The notes under the pieces were generated by a model. The model had not been told where the DNA came from. It saw only the letters and a program-made list of their open reading frames with translations, and made no database searches. Made by a program: the position numbers and the translations under genes. From contig CBDAQO010000002.1 in the NCBI GenBank assembly GCA_965199105.1, forward strand, positions 1,364,001 to 1,428,000: DNA of 64,000 bases. The letters are read 5' to 3'. This document shows, in pieces, positions 8,773 through 16,253 of this stretch. Source of the stretch: LMUY01 sp965199105. Lineage in GTDB: Bacteria > Pseudomonadota > Alphaproteobacteria > Acetobacterales > Acetobacteraceae. Position 1 is the stretch's first letter. Every line of letters begins with the position of its first letter.

Positions 8773-9873
8773 TCACCCCGCGCGCTCCGGTGGCTCGGCA
8801 ATGCGGGTGCGGCGGGCGATGGTCCGCAGCAAGCCGGGCCATAGCCGCGCCGCCTCGACCATGAGGGCGCGCAAGCGGCGGTCGGTGCCCAGGCGGGAGA
8901 GCCCGTAGGCCAGGCGCACCGGCCGGACCGCGTCGGCGCGCAGCCGGCGGTGATAGGCGGCGGCGTCCGCGCCCTGCAGCAGCGCCTCGGCGGCGAGCCG
9001 GCCGCTGTGCAGCGCGATGGCCATGCCGTCGCCGCAGAACGACGGGATCACGGCGGCCTGGTCGCCCAATCGAAACGGGCCGGATTCCTCTGGCGCGTCA
9101 TACACGTAGCCGTAGGGCACGCGCGAGATAGTCAGCGGGCGGTCGAAACAGGCCACCGCGCCGTCCAACCGCCGCGCGAGGTGCGGCGCGGCCTCCGCCA
9201 GCAGCGTCATCATGCCGGACCAGCTCGGCACCCCGGCCGGGTAGCGCGCGCGGTCGATCAGCACGCACAAATTGGCCGCGTCCCGCTCGATCAGTTGCAA
9301 CCCGCCATAGCCGCCGTCGAACATCACCAGCTCGACATGGCCGCGCACGGCCTCGCGTTGCGCGGGGGCGAGCTGGAGGTGGATCTTGAGGCCGATCAAG
9401 GCGTCCGGCGGGTGGCGGAGGCGGCGCGCAAGCCCGCGCACATCGTGCTTGCCGGTGGCGAGCAGCACGGCGCCACCCGCAACGTCGCCCTGGTCGGTCT
9501 GCACCGTGGCGGCCGACGCCGTGCGCACGCGGATGCCGCGGTGCAGCTCGGCCCCGACGGCGCTGGCGCGCGCGAGTAGGTGCTCGTCCAGCGCGAACCG
9601 CGACCAGCCGGCGGCGAGGAACGGCAGCCGGCTCTCGGCCATGCGCTGGCCGTGGATTAGACGGACGGCAGCAATCGGCGCAGCGCCGTGCTCCGCCGGG
9701 TCGACGCCGAGGCGGCGCAGCACCGCCACGGCCTCGCCGCTGATGAACTCGCCGCAAATCTTGTGGCGCGGCCCGGCGTCCCGCTCCAGCAGCACCACGC
9801 GGCGGCCGGCGCTGGCGAGCAGGCACGCGGCGGACGCCCCGGCCGGGCCGCCCCCGGCGATCACCACTGGCAT
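8773..9873 (-). CDS. FAD-dependent oxidoreductase (geranylgeranyl-reductase/monooxygenase-like) of the polyketide operon
   Basis: A 366-residue flavoprotein with an N-terminal Rossmann dinucleotide motif (IAGGGPAGASAACLLA), ERD at the end of beta-2, and a later FRLGDQAAVIPSFCGDGMAIAL segment matching the second FAD-binding motif. This is the group containing geranylgeranyl reductases and aromatic hydroxylases. It is the last gene of the operon; its ATG overlaps the methyltransferase stop as TGATG. By position it likely hydroxylates or reduces the type III polyketide product. Substrate is not determinable from sequence. Confidence 0.8.
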   Translation of the reverse strand: MPVVIAGGGPAGASAACLLASAGRRVVLLERDAGPRHKICGEFISGEAVAVLRRLGVDPAEHGAAPIAAVRLIHGQRMAESRLPFLAAGWSRFALDEHLLARASAVGAELHRGIRVRTASAATVQTDQGDVAGGAVLLATGKHDVRGLARRLRHPPDALIGLKIHLQLAPAQREAVRGHVELVMFDGGYGGLQLIERDAANLCVLIDRARYPAGVPSWSGMMTLLAEAAPHLARRLDGAVACFDRPLTISRVPYGYVYDAPEESGPFRLGDQAAVIPSFCGDGMAIALHSGRLAAEALLQGADAAAYHRRLRADAVRPVRLAYGLSRLGTDRRLRALMVEAARLWPGLLRTIARRTRIAEPPERAG

Positions 9874-10595
9874 CAGCGCAGGCGCTCCACGCAGTAGCGG
9901 AACGGGAAACGCCAGCGCACCCGGCCCGGAACGCCCGCCTCGGCGAGCAGGCCCAGCCAGTCGGCGCGGGTGAAGGCGCGAGTGATCGACACGGCGCCGT
10001 CATGGCGCACGATCGGGTGCCAGCGCGCCATCAGCCCCATGGCGCGGAAGCCGTGATAGGATAGCTTGTGGCGGTGCGCGTCGTTGACGATCCAGCCGAG
10101 GCGGGCGTGGCGCTCCATCCAGCGCAGGAACTCCACCACTTGCGGGTTGGTCAGATGGTGGGTGAACAGCGAGCTGGTGATGTAGTCGGGCGCCGGGTCG
10201 GGGGTGGTCTGCAGCACGTCGCCGGTTTGCAGATGTAGGTCCAGCCCGGGTGAGGCGTCGCGGGCGGTCTGGGCGGCGCTGGGGTTCAGGTCGACCCCGC
10301 CGAGTGTTACCGGCCGCCGGCGCCGCCGGGCCCAGCGTGCGATGACGCGCAGCATGTCACCGCCGCCATAGGCCACGTCGAACACCGAGACCGGCTCGCC
10401 CCGGGGCCGGCGTCGCGTCGCGCGGTCCAGCCAGGCCAGTGTGGGCCGGTGCGCCAGGGTGACGATGTTGACGCGCGCGAGGTCCCGCAGGCAGGCCTGG
10501 TATTCGGCCTCGTCGGCGCATTCGGTGTCCATCAGCTCGGCGGCGTCGCTGCGCCGGGTGAAGTCGGGGCGCGGCAGGGCCGGAATGGCGGTCAT
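9873..10595 (-). CDS. Class I SAM-dependent methyltransferase of the polyketide operon
   Basis: About 240 residues. A SAM-binding glycine-rich loop is visible as VFDVAYGGGDMLR, followed by GGVDLNPSA (acidic residue after beta-2) and a LQTGDVL segment. It is soluble, unlike the membrane methyltransferase SrsB of Streptomyces phenolic-lipid operons. The start at 10595 is supported by an ATGA overlap with the polyketide synthase stop; a longer frame from 10625 would overlap more. Likely methylates the polyketide product; O- versus C-methylation cannot be judged. Confidence 0.8.
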   Translation of the reverse strand: MTAIPALPRPDFTRRSDAAELMDTECADEAEYQACLRDLARVNIVTLAHRPTLAWLDRATRRRPRGEPVSVFDVAYGGGDMLRVIARWARRRRRPVTLGGVDLNPSAAQTARDASPGLDLHLQTGDVLQTTPDPAPDYITSSLFTHHLTNPQVVEFLRWMERHARLGWIVNDAHRHKLSYHGFRAMGLMARWHPIVRHDGAVSITRAFTRADWLGLLAEAGVPGRVRWRFPFRYCVERLR

Positions 10596-11665
10596 GCCCG
10601 GCGGAACCGGAAGGTCTCCGCGCACAGGCCGGGGCCGAACGCCATGGCGAAGCCGTTCTGCGGGGCGGCCGTCCCTGCCAGCATGCGCTGCAGCACGAAC
10701 ATAATGGTGGCGGAGGACATGTTGCCGAAATCCCGCAGCACGCCGCGCGACCAGTCGAGCGAGGTGGCACCGAGGCGCAGCGCCTGCTCCACCGCGTCCA
10801 GCACGGTGCGGCCGCCGGCGTGGACAGCCCAGAGGTCCACGTCGCCCATCGGCTGGCCGCGCAGCAAGCCCTGGCGGTCGTTGCGCTCGAGCTCGCCGCG
10901 CAGGGCGGCCGCGATCCGGCCCGGAACCTTGCCGGACAGCCGCATGTCGAACCCTTGGTCGCCGATGCGCCAGGTGATGAGGTCGGCCGAGTCGGGCAGG
11001 GTGGTGGCGCGGAAGTCCAACACGGCGATGCCGTGCGGTTCGGCAGACATCAGGGCGGCGCTGGCGCCATCGCCGAACAGCAGGAAGGAGAGCACGGTCT
11101 CAAGGTCGGGCGTTTCCTGCAAATGCAGCGTGCAGAGCTCGAGGTTGATCACCAGCACGCGGGCCGCCGGGTCGGACCGGACGGCGTGGTAGGCCACGCG
11201 CAAGGCAGGCACGGCGCCGTAGCAGCCCATGAAGCCCACCAGCGTCCGCTCCACGTCCTGCGCCAGGCCCAGGCGCTCGACGAGCAGTTGGTCCAGGCCC
11301 GGCGCGGTGAAACCGGTGCAGGATGCCACCACCACGTGGGTCACGTCATCGAGCTTGCCGCCCAGGTTGGCCACGGCCTGGAGCGCCAGCTCGGTCGCGT
11401 GCCGCTCGTAGCGGACCATGCGGGCGGCGGTGCTGGGGAAATGGCCGCGGTTGAAGAAGCCGTCCACGTCCACCTGGTCCGCCCCTGGCTCGCCAGCGGC
11501 AAACACCGAGAAGCGATGGCTGATGCCGGCGCGTTCCGCCATGCGGTCGAACACAAAGCGGGAGCGGTCGTCGGCCAGCAGGCTGCGGCCGAAGGTGACG
11601 AACGGGGCGTGGATGTCGTGCTGCGGCACCGCCGAGCCGATGCGGTTGATGTGCGGGATGGTCAC
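10592..11665 (-). CDS. Type III polyketide synthase (chalcone/alkylresorcinol synthase family)
   Basis: A 357-residue homodimeric-type ketosynthase that extends an acyl starter with malonyl-CoA and cyclises the chain. With the GTG start that overlaps the preceding gene stop (GTGA), the catalytic triad falls at Cys116 (VVASCTGF), His282 (WAVHAGG) and Asn315 (FGNMSSAT). The GFMGCYGA and FGDGASAAL segments are also typical. The upstream frame to 11800 is rejected because it is antisense-like sequence within the ketoacyl synthase gene. The dedicated ACP and KAS just upstream suggest a long or unusual acyl starter, as in alkylresorcinol or alkylpyrone synthases. Confidence 0.92.
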   Translation of the reverse strand: MTIPHINRIGSAVPQHDIHAPFVTFGRSLLADDRSRFVFDRMAERAGISHRFSVFAAGEPGADQVDVDGFFNRGHFPSTAARMVRYERHATELALQAVANLGGKLDDVTHVVVASCTGFTAPGLDQLLVERLGLAQDVERTLVGFMGCYGAVPALRVAYHAVRSDPAARVLVINLELCTLHLQETPDLETVLSFLLFGDGASAALMSAEPHGIAVLDFRATTLPDSADLITWRIGDQGFDMRLSGKVPGRIAAALRGELERNDRQGLLRGQPMGDVDLWAVHAGGRTVLDAVEQALRLGATSLDWSRGVLRDFGNMSSATIMFVLQRMLAGTAAPQNGFAMAFGPGLCAETFRFRRA

Positions 11666-12912
11666 GCGGAGTGCATGCTCCCGGGTTGCCAGCGCCGCGC
11701 CACCAACACCGCGTTCAGCCCGCCAAAGGCGAACCCGTTCGACATCGCCACGTGGGCGGCGGCGGCGCGGGCTTGGTTCGGCACGCAGTCCACCTCGCAT
11801 TCGGGGTCGGGCTCGGTGAACCCGGCGGTGGGCGGCAGGATGCCGTGGCGCAGCGCCAGGCTGGTGGCGATCAGTTCGAGCGCGCCGCCCGCGGTCATGC
11901 AGTGGCCGATCATGGACTTGGTGGACGACACCGGGATACTGGCCAGCGCCGGGCCGAACACCCGCCGCAGCGCAGCCACCTCGGTGCGGTCGTTCAGCCG
12001 GGTGCCGGTACCGTGCGCGTTGACGTAGTCCACGTCGGCGGGCTCACACTCGGCGTCGGCCAGAGCGGCCGTCATGGCGCGCGCGGTGCCCGCGATGTCG
12101 GGGGCGGTGATGTCCACCCCGTCCGAACTCATGCCGAAGCCCGCGATCTCCAGCAGTGGTTCCGCGCCACGGGCCAGCGCGCGCTCCTCGCTCTCCAGTA
12201 CAAGGATGCCGGCGCCCTCGCCGATCACCAGCCCGGCTCGGTCCCGCGAGAACGGGCGGCAGGTTTCGGGCGCCAGCACCCGCAGCGCCTCCCAGCCTTT
12301 CATGAAGCCAACCGTGATCGGGGCGTCGCTGCCGCCTGTGACCGCCACGTCCACCACGCCGTGGCGGATCATGTGGGCGGCTTGGCCAATGGCGTGGTTG
12401 GCGGAGGCGCAGGCGGAGGCGACGGCGAAACAGGGGCCGTGGGTGGCGAACGCCATCGACACGTGGCTGGCGGCGCCGTTGGGCATGATGCGGGGCACGG
12501 TGAACGGGTGCACGCGGGGGGCGCTGCGGCCGTAGAGCTGGTCGTAGGAGCTGTCGAACGTCTCGAGGCCGATGCCGGCGCCCAGGATCACCGCGGCGTC
12601 TGGGATGTCGCCGCGGACCAAGCCGGCTTGCGCCATCGCCTCCCGCCCGGCGACCACGGCCAGTTGCGCCACGCGGTCGAGCAGGGGCAGTTGCTTGGTT
12701 GGAAAGTGCGACGCCGGGTCGAAGCCCTGAATTTCGGCGGCGACCCGGATCGAGAGCCGTTCCACCGGGATGTTGGCGATGGGCCGGATGCCGGATTGCC
12801 CGGCCTGCACCGAGGCCAGGAAGGCGGAGACGCTGTGGCCGGTGGCGCAGATCGCGCCCATGCCGGTCACCACCACCCGCCGCGGCGCAGGCCGCCGGTT
12901 CCGCTCGGTCAA
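11662..12912 (-). CDS. Beta-ketoacyl-ACP synthase (FabF-like) of the polyketide operon
   Basis: A 416-residue condensing enzyme of the KAS I/II type. The Cys-His-His triad is complete: Cys168 (SACASAN), His300 (NAHGTGT) and His337 (MIGHCMTAGG). The start ATG overlaps the ACP stop as ATGA, and its stop overlaps the GTG of the type III synthase. It is not in a fatty acid synthesis (fab) context, so it most likely elongates the acyl chain carried by the adjacent ACP before hand-over. A direct KAS-to-type III PKS hand-over is inference. Confidence 0.9.
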   Translation of the reverse strand: MTERNRRPAPRRVVVTGMGAICATGHSVSAFLASVQAGQSGIRPIANIPVERLSIRVAAEIQGFDPASHFPTKQLPLLDRVAQLAVVAGREAMAQAGLVRGDIPDAAVILGAGIGLETFDSSYDQLYGRSAPRVHPFTVPRIMPNGAASHVSMAFATHGPCFAVASACASANHAIGQAAHMIRHGVVDVAVTGGSDAPITVGFMKGWEALRVLAPETCRPFSRDRAGLVIGEGAGILVLESEERALARGAEPLLEIAGFGMSSDGVDITAPDIAGTARAMTAALADAECEPADVDYVNAHGTGTRLNDRTEVAALRRVFGPALASIPVSSTKSMIGHCMTAGGALELIATSLALRHGILPPTAGFTEPDPECEVDCVPNQARAAAAHVAMSNGFAFGGLNAVLVARRWQPGSMHSA

Positions 12913-13199
12913 GCGGTCGCCTTGTGGTCGATGGCAGCGAGCACGTGTTGCACTAAGTCACCAACGGTTCCGAATTCACCCCCTTCGCCATCGCTGGCGA
13001 CTGGGATTTCCACGTCGAAGCGGCTTTCCAGGGCGAAGATGGCCTGCACCATGTCCAGCGACGCGATGTCCAACGACGCAATCTTCGTCTCTGAGGTGAG
13101 GCGTTCCCGCGGGATCGACGTCTCTTTTGCGACGATGTCGAGGATTTCGACGGTCCGAGGGTCGGACCCCGCGCAATTGTCTGCGTCGGTGGTTGTCAC
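12909..13199 (-). CDS. Acyl carrier protein of the polyketide operon
   Basis: A 96-residue phosphopantetheine carrier. The helix II attachment site is IASLDMVQA with Ser47; the usual Asp of the DSL motif is replaced by Ala46. The segments ALESRFDVEIP and TVGDLVQHV fit helices II and III. GTG is chosen as start because GGAGTG lies seven bases upstream; the longer frame to 13445 would enter the divergent csbD leader. It heads the five-gene operon and presumably receives its pantetheine from a phosphopantetheinyl transferase outside the window. Confidence 0.88.
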   Translation of the reverse strand: MTTTDADNCAGSDPRTVEILDIVAKETSIPRERLTSETKIASLDIASLDMVQAIFALESRFDVEIPVASDGEGGEFGTVGDLVQHVLAAIDHKATA

Positions 13200-13276
13200 G
13201 TAAGCACTCCGCGTTCGTGGCTGACAGATTAGGCTTCGGCGCCGGTGCGGCAAGCCACGGCTATTTTGCGGGACAT

Positions 13277-13301
13277 GGAACCGGACGTAACCCGGCTTGT
13301 T
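13277..13301 (+). promoter_or_regulatory. EcfG-type (general stress sigma factor) promoter of the csbD-like gene
   Basis: GGAAC at 13277-13281 and TGTT ending at 13301 are separated by 16 bases, matching the alphaproteobacterial EcfG consensus GGAAC-N16/17-CGTT except for one base. It lies about 30 bases upstream of the GTG start. CsbD proteins are typical general-stress-response targets, which supports the call. Confidence 0.72.
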
Positions 13302-13331
13302 CCTAGACGCACACGGAAGGAGCAACAAGCT

Positions 13332-13637
13332 GTGGACGAGAATCGCATGGAGGGCACCGCCACCGAGTTCGGCGGCAAGGTGAAGAGCACGCTGGGGGAT
13401 GTCACCGGTGACACCAAGACCCAGGCGTCGGGCACGATTGATCAATTGACGGGGGCCGCTCAGCGCACCTACGGCAAGATCAAGGACCGCGTGACCGATG
13501 GTTCGGGCGGCAACCTAGCCGACCAACTCGACGAGGCGAGCGCCTACATCGGGGACACGGTGGCCGAGCGCCCGCTGACCTCGCTGCTCGTCGCCGGCGC
13601 AGTCGGCTATGTTCTCGCGATGCTGACCCGCCGCTAA
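13332..13637 (+). CDS. CsbD-like stress-response protein
   Basis: A 101-residue small protein whose first ~55 residues (ENRMEGTATEFGGKVKSTLG, then a TGDTKTQASG repeat-like helix) match the CsbD fold. An added C-terminal hydrophobic segment (TSLLVAGAVGYVLAML) resembles the membrane tail of ElaB/DUF883 proteins and may anchor it to the inner membrane. GTG start follows AAGGAG at a good distance; the upstream frame lacks a signal. An EcfG-type promoter lies directly upstream and a strong hairpin follows. Molecular function is not known for the family. Confidence 0.86.
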   Translation: MDENRMEGTATEFGGKVKSTLGDVTGDTKTQASGTIDQLTGAAQRTYGKIKDRVTDGSGGNLADQLDEASAYIGDTVAERPLTSLLVAGAVGYVLAMLTRR

Positions 13638-13643
13638 CATCGC

Positions 13644-13670
13644 GCCGACCGGGGTGCGCCCCCGGTCGGC
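13644..13670 (+). terminator. Strong hairpin after the csbD-like gene
   Basis: GCCGACCGGGG and CCCCGGTCGGC form a perfect 11-base stem with a five-base loop, seven bases after the stop. A T-containing tract (TGCCTTGTC) follows, so an intrinsic terminator is likely. Confidence 0.75.
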
Positions 13671-13730
13671 TGCCTTGTCACGACGCCGCTGGGGTGGCTT
13701 TCTGCACGCGAATTGCAGGAGCCGCCCCGT

Positions 13731-14570
13731 ATGGCGAAAGCCACCCCCGCCAAGCTTGTCGCGGCCCGTCCCGGTTATGACAATACGGTCGAGGAGCGCG
13801 CGCCGCTCACATTGGCAATCGACATCGGCGGCACGGGGCTGAAGGCCGGGGTCATCGATCCGGGCGGGACCTTGGTCTCGGGCCCTGAGCGCATCGACAC
13901 CCCGAAGCCGAGCGACCCGGACGCCGTCGTCTCCGAACTGCTCAAGCTGGTCGGCAAGCTCGGAAGCTACGACCGCATCTCCGTGGGCTTCCCCGGCGTC
14001 GTCCGACACGGGCACGTCCTGACGGCGCCCAATCTTGGCACCGACGTCTGGCACAGCTTCCCGCTTGCGGCGACGCTGTCCCAGCGGCTCGAACGCCCCA
14101 CCCGGGTGTTGAACGACGCTAGCGTGCAGGGGTTGGGGGTGATCAGCGACGAGGGGATCGAGTGCGTCATCACGCTCGGCACCGGATTTGGGTTCGCGCT
14201 GTTCCATGACGGACTGCTTGGTCCACACCTGGAGGTTGGCCAGCACCCGGTGACCAAGGACAAGACCTACGACCTCTATCTAGGCAACGCGGCGCTGCGG
14301 AAGATCGGGCGGGCGAAATGGAACAAGCGCCTGGCCAAGGCAATCGGCTTCATTGACACCCTGGTGATGTTCGACACCTTGCTGATCGGCGGCGGCAATG
14401 CGCGGCTGATCGACTTCGAGCTGCAGAGTAACATCCGCATCGTCTCGAACGCGGCGGGGATCACGGGCGGTGTGAAGCTTTGGGCGCCAAAGATGGCTGA
14501 CGCCTTTCGGGAGCAGCCCCCGAAGCGCCCGCCGCCCGCCGGCGTCAGCCCCGTTCCAGAGGTGTTGTAG
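13731..14570 (+). CDS. ROK-family sugar kinase, polyphosphate-glucokinase-like
   Basis: A 279-residue ROK/actin-fold kinase. The phosphate loop IDIGGTGLKAGVID is near residue 30, the second phosphate motif TLGTGFGFALF near residue 150, and the catalytic aspartate region VLNDASVQGLG near residue 130. The zinc-binding CGxxGCxE motif of regulatory ROK proteins is absent, which is typical of polyphosphate/ATP glucokinases. ATG at 13731 follows CAGGAG by eight bases. It likely phosphorylates glucose; use of polyphosphate versus ATP is inferred only from family resemblance. Confidence 0.83.
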   Translation: MAKATPAKLVAARPGYDNTVEERAPLTLAIDIGGTGLKAGVIDPGGTLVSGPERIDTPKPSDPDAVVSELLKLVGKLGSYDRISVGFPGVVRHGHVLTAPNLGTDVWHSFPLAATLSQRLERPTRVLNDASVQGLGVISDEGIECVITLGTGFGFALFHDGLLGPHLEVGQHPVTKDKTYDLYLGNAALRKIGRAKWNKRLAKAIGFIDTLVMFDTLLIGGGNARLIDFELQSNIRIVSNAAGITGGVKLWAPKMADAFREQPPKRPPPAGVSPVPEVL

Positions 14571-14604
14571 CCCAGCTTCTCCCGCCTCCCGATAGGGCGC
14601 TTGG

Positions 14605-14841
14605 TCAGGCGTGGCCGACTGGGCCCCAAGCATCCAGGCCGTTCACCCGAACCACACCAGCCAGGAGCCGAAGCGCGTCAGGGCCGCCGCGGTCGTTCAA
14701 CATCCCGGTCTCCATTTCGCCGGCGAGCAGCTCGGCCTGGCCGGCGATGATTTCCGCGGCTTGGCGCAGCGCCTCGCGTGAAAGCCACAGTTGCAGGTCG
14801 TCCGAGAGAACATTCCAGTCATTAAGCGTAGAAGCGAGCAT
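14605..14841 (-). CDS. Small hypothetical protein (78 aa)
   Basis: An unrecognised ORF starting MLASTLNDWNVLSDDLQLWL and continuing as largely helical, acidic sequence (REALRQAAEIIAGQAELLAG). It has no signal peptide, membrane segment or cysteine. A frame extending to 14955 exists but that extension is less protein-like. It sits between the ROK kinase and rlmB with little free space. Coding status is moderately likely; function unknown. Confidence 0.5.
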   Translation of the reverse strand: MLASTLNDWNVLSDDLQLWLSREALRQAAEIIAGQAELLAGEMETGMLNDRGGPDALRLLAGVVRVNGLDAWGPVGHA

Positions 14842-14979
14842 GATTTGTGCCTTAATCCTGACGGCCTTTTGGCTGCAGTGAAGCCGCGGAACCGCACACG
14901 CGAGCATGCCCGCTTCTAGGCCGAAAAGGTTAACCAGTGCTTGCGAGGTCGACACCCTAGCGACGGTTTTTCGCGGGTT

Positions 14980-16062
14980 TCAGGCGCGCCGGGCCAGTTC
15001 ATACAGCGCCACGGTGGCGGCCGCCGACACGTTGAGGCTTTCCATGCGGCCCGGCATCGCCAAACCGGCCACCTCGTCGCACGTCTCGCGCACCAGCCGT
15101 CGCATCCCCGGCCCCTCGGCGCCCAGCACCAGCGCGACCCGGCGTTCGGCCAAGGCGGGGCCAGACAGCGGTGCGGCCGATGCGTCCAACCCGATCGTCC
15201 AGACCCCGGCGGCCTTCAACGCCACCAGCGTGCGCGCCAGGTTCACCGCACGGATCAAGGGTACGGTTTCGAGCGCCCCCGACGCCGCCTTGGCCAGCGC
15301 GCCGGTCTCCTCCGGGGCGTTGCGGTCCTGGGTGATGACGCAGGCGGCGGCAAAGGCGGCGGCCGACCGCAGCACGGCGCCGACATTGCGCGGGTCGGTC
15401 ACCTGGTCGAGCACCAGGATGGGGCCGGACCGCTCCAGCGCCGCCGCCAACTGGGGCGTGGGCAGCGGGTCGGCCAACAGCGCCACCCCGCCATGGACGG
15501 CGTCGCGCCCGAGCAGATGGTCGATCCGTGCCCGGTCGGCGCGCTCGGGGGCGAGCGGCCAGGGCTGCGGGCGCCGGGCCAGCAGCGCTTGCTCGGCCTC
15601 TTCGGTGAGCAGCAGGCGTCGCAGCCGGCGGGCCGGGTTACCCAACGCGGCCTCGACGGCGTGGTGGCCATAGAGCCAAACGGCGCCACGCGGCGTCTCG
15701 GGCGAGCGGGGCGCGGAGCGGGACTCCCTGGGGCCGCCACGCCCCTCCGGCCGGGCTTGCCCCCGTGGCTCGGCGAGCGGGCGCGGCTCGGCGAGCGGGC
15801 GTGGCTCGGCGAGCGGGCGTGGCTCGACCGGCGCCCGCGGCCCGACTGGTGCCCGCGGCTCGGCTGGACGGGCGGCTGGCCTGGCCGCGAGGCTGAGCGG
15901 CCGGCTGCCTGGCGAGCGGGGCTGCTGCGTAGCTGGGCCTCCCTTGCCGGGAGCCTGTGGCCTGGCGGGCGGGGCTTTGCTACCGCCATGAGGTGGCCGC
16001 GGACCGCCACGACCGCCCGGGCTGGCGGGACCGGGACCGGGTTTGCGGGGAGGATAGGACAT
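14980..16062 (-). CDS. rlmB: TrmH/SpoU-family 23S rRNA 2'-O-ribose methyltransferase
   Basis: A 360-residue SPOUT methyltransferase, best matching RlmB, which methylates G2251 of 23S rRNA. The substrate-binding domain begins at WLYGHHAVEAAL. The catalytic knot has motif 1 VLDQVTDPRNVGAVLRSA, motif 2 VALVLGAEGPGM and motif 3 ESLNVSAAATVALYE. Unusual is an N-terminal extension of about 120 residues rich in Pro, Arg and Gly, with three PLAEPR repeats, probably disordered and RNA-binding. ATG at 16062 begins this tail; an upstream start at 16119 is possible. Divergent from tRNA-Tyr. Confidence 0.9.
   Translation of the reverse strand: MSYPPRKPGPGPASPGGRGGPRPPHGGSKAPPARPQAPGKGGPATQQPRSPGSRPLSLAARPAARPAEPRAPVGPRAPVEPRPLAEPRPLAEPRPLAEPRGQARPEGRGGPRESRSAPRSPETPRGAVWLYGHHAVEAALGNPARRLRRLLLTEEAEQALLARRPQPWPLAPERADRARIDHLLGRDAVHGGVALLADPLPTPQLAAALERSGPILVLDQVTDPRNVGAVLRSAAAFAAACVITQDRNAPEETGALAKAASGALETVPLIRAVNLARTLVALKAAGVWTIGLDASAAPLSGPALAERRVALVLGAEGPGMRRLVRETCDEVAGLAMPGRMESLNVSAAATVALYELARRA
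15765..15829 (-). repeat. 18-bp tandem repeat inside rlmB (PLAEPR repeats)
   Basis: Three copies of an 18-base unit, G(T/C)GGCTCGGCGAGCGGGC on the plus strand, at 15765-15782, 15783-15800 and 15801-15818, plus a partial fourth to 15829. They encode in-frame PLAEPR hexapeptides, so copy-number change would not shift the frame. Confidence 0.85.
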
Positions 16063-16152
16063 CACGCTGGTATAGCGGCCCGCAGCGGCTGCCGCCATGG
16101 CCGGCGCTGGCGTTGACAAGCCCGGCGACGCGCCCTAGGTCCCGCCGGCGAT

Positions 16153-16239
16153 GGAGGGGTGCCCGAGTGGCTAAAGGGGGCGGACTGTAAATCCGCTGCT
16201 GTAACGGCTACGTTGGTTCGAATCCAACCCCCTCCACCA
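16153..16239 (+). tRNA. tRNA-Tyr (anticodon GTA)
   Basis: The acceptor stem GGAGGGG pairs with CCCCTCC and a CCA end is encoded. The anticodon arm GCGGA-CTGTAAA-TCCGC gives anticodon GTA. The T arm GTTGG-TTCGAAT-CCAAC is perfect, and the long variable arm marks a class II tRNA. No integrase gene or obvious duplicated 3' end was noticed nearby. Confidence 0.97.
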
Positions 16240-16253
16240 CCAACCGCCCCGCA

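Noticed and set aside
11671..13203. 510-codon open frame on the plus strand
   Set aside because: Antisense to the ketoacyl synthase and ACP genes, which have complete active sites and linked overlaps.
15765..15829. Tandem repeats as a CRISPR-like array
   Set aside because: Direct 18-bp units without spacers, in frame within rlmB; they are coding repeats.
16153..16239. tRNA-Tyr as attachment site of a genomic island
   Set aside because: No integrase, transposase or clear duplicated tRNA 3' end was seen downstream, and the following genes show no obvious composition break.
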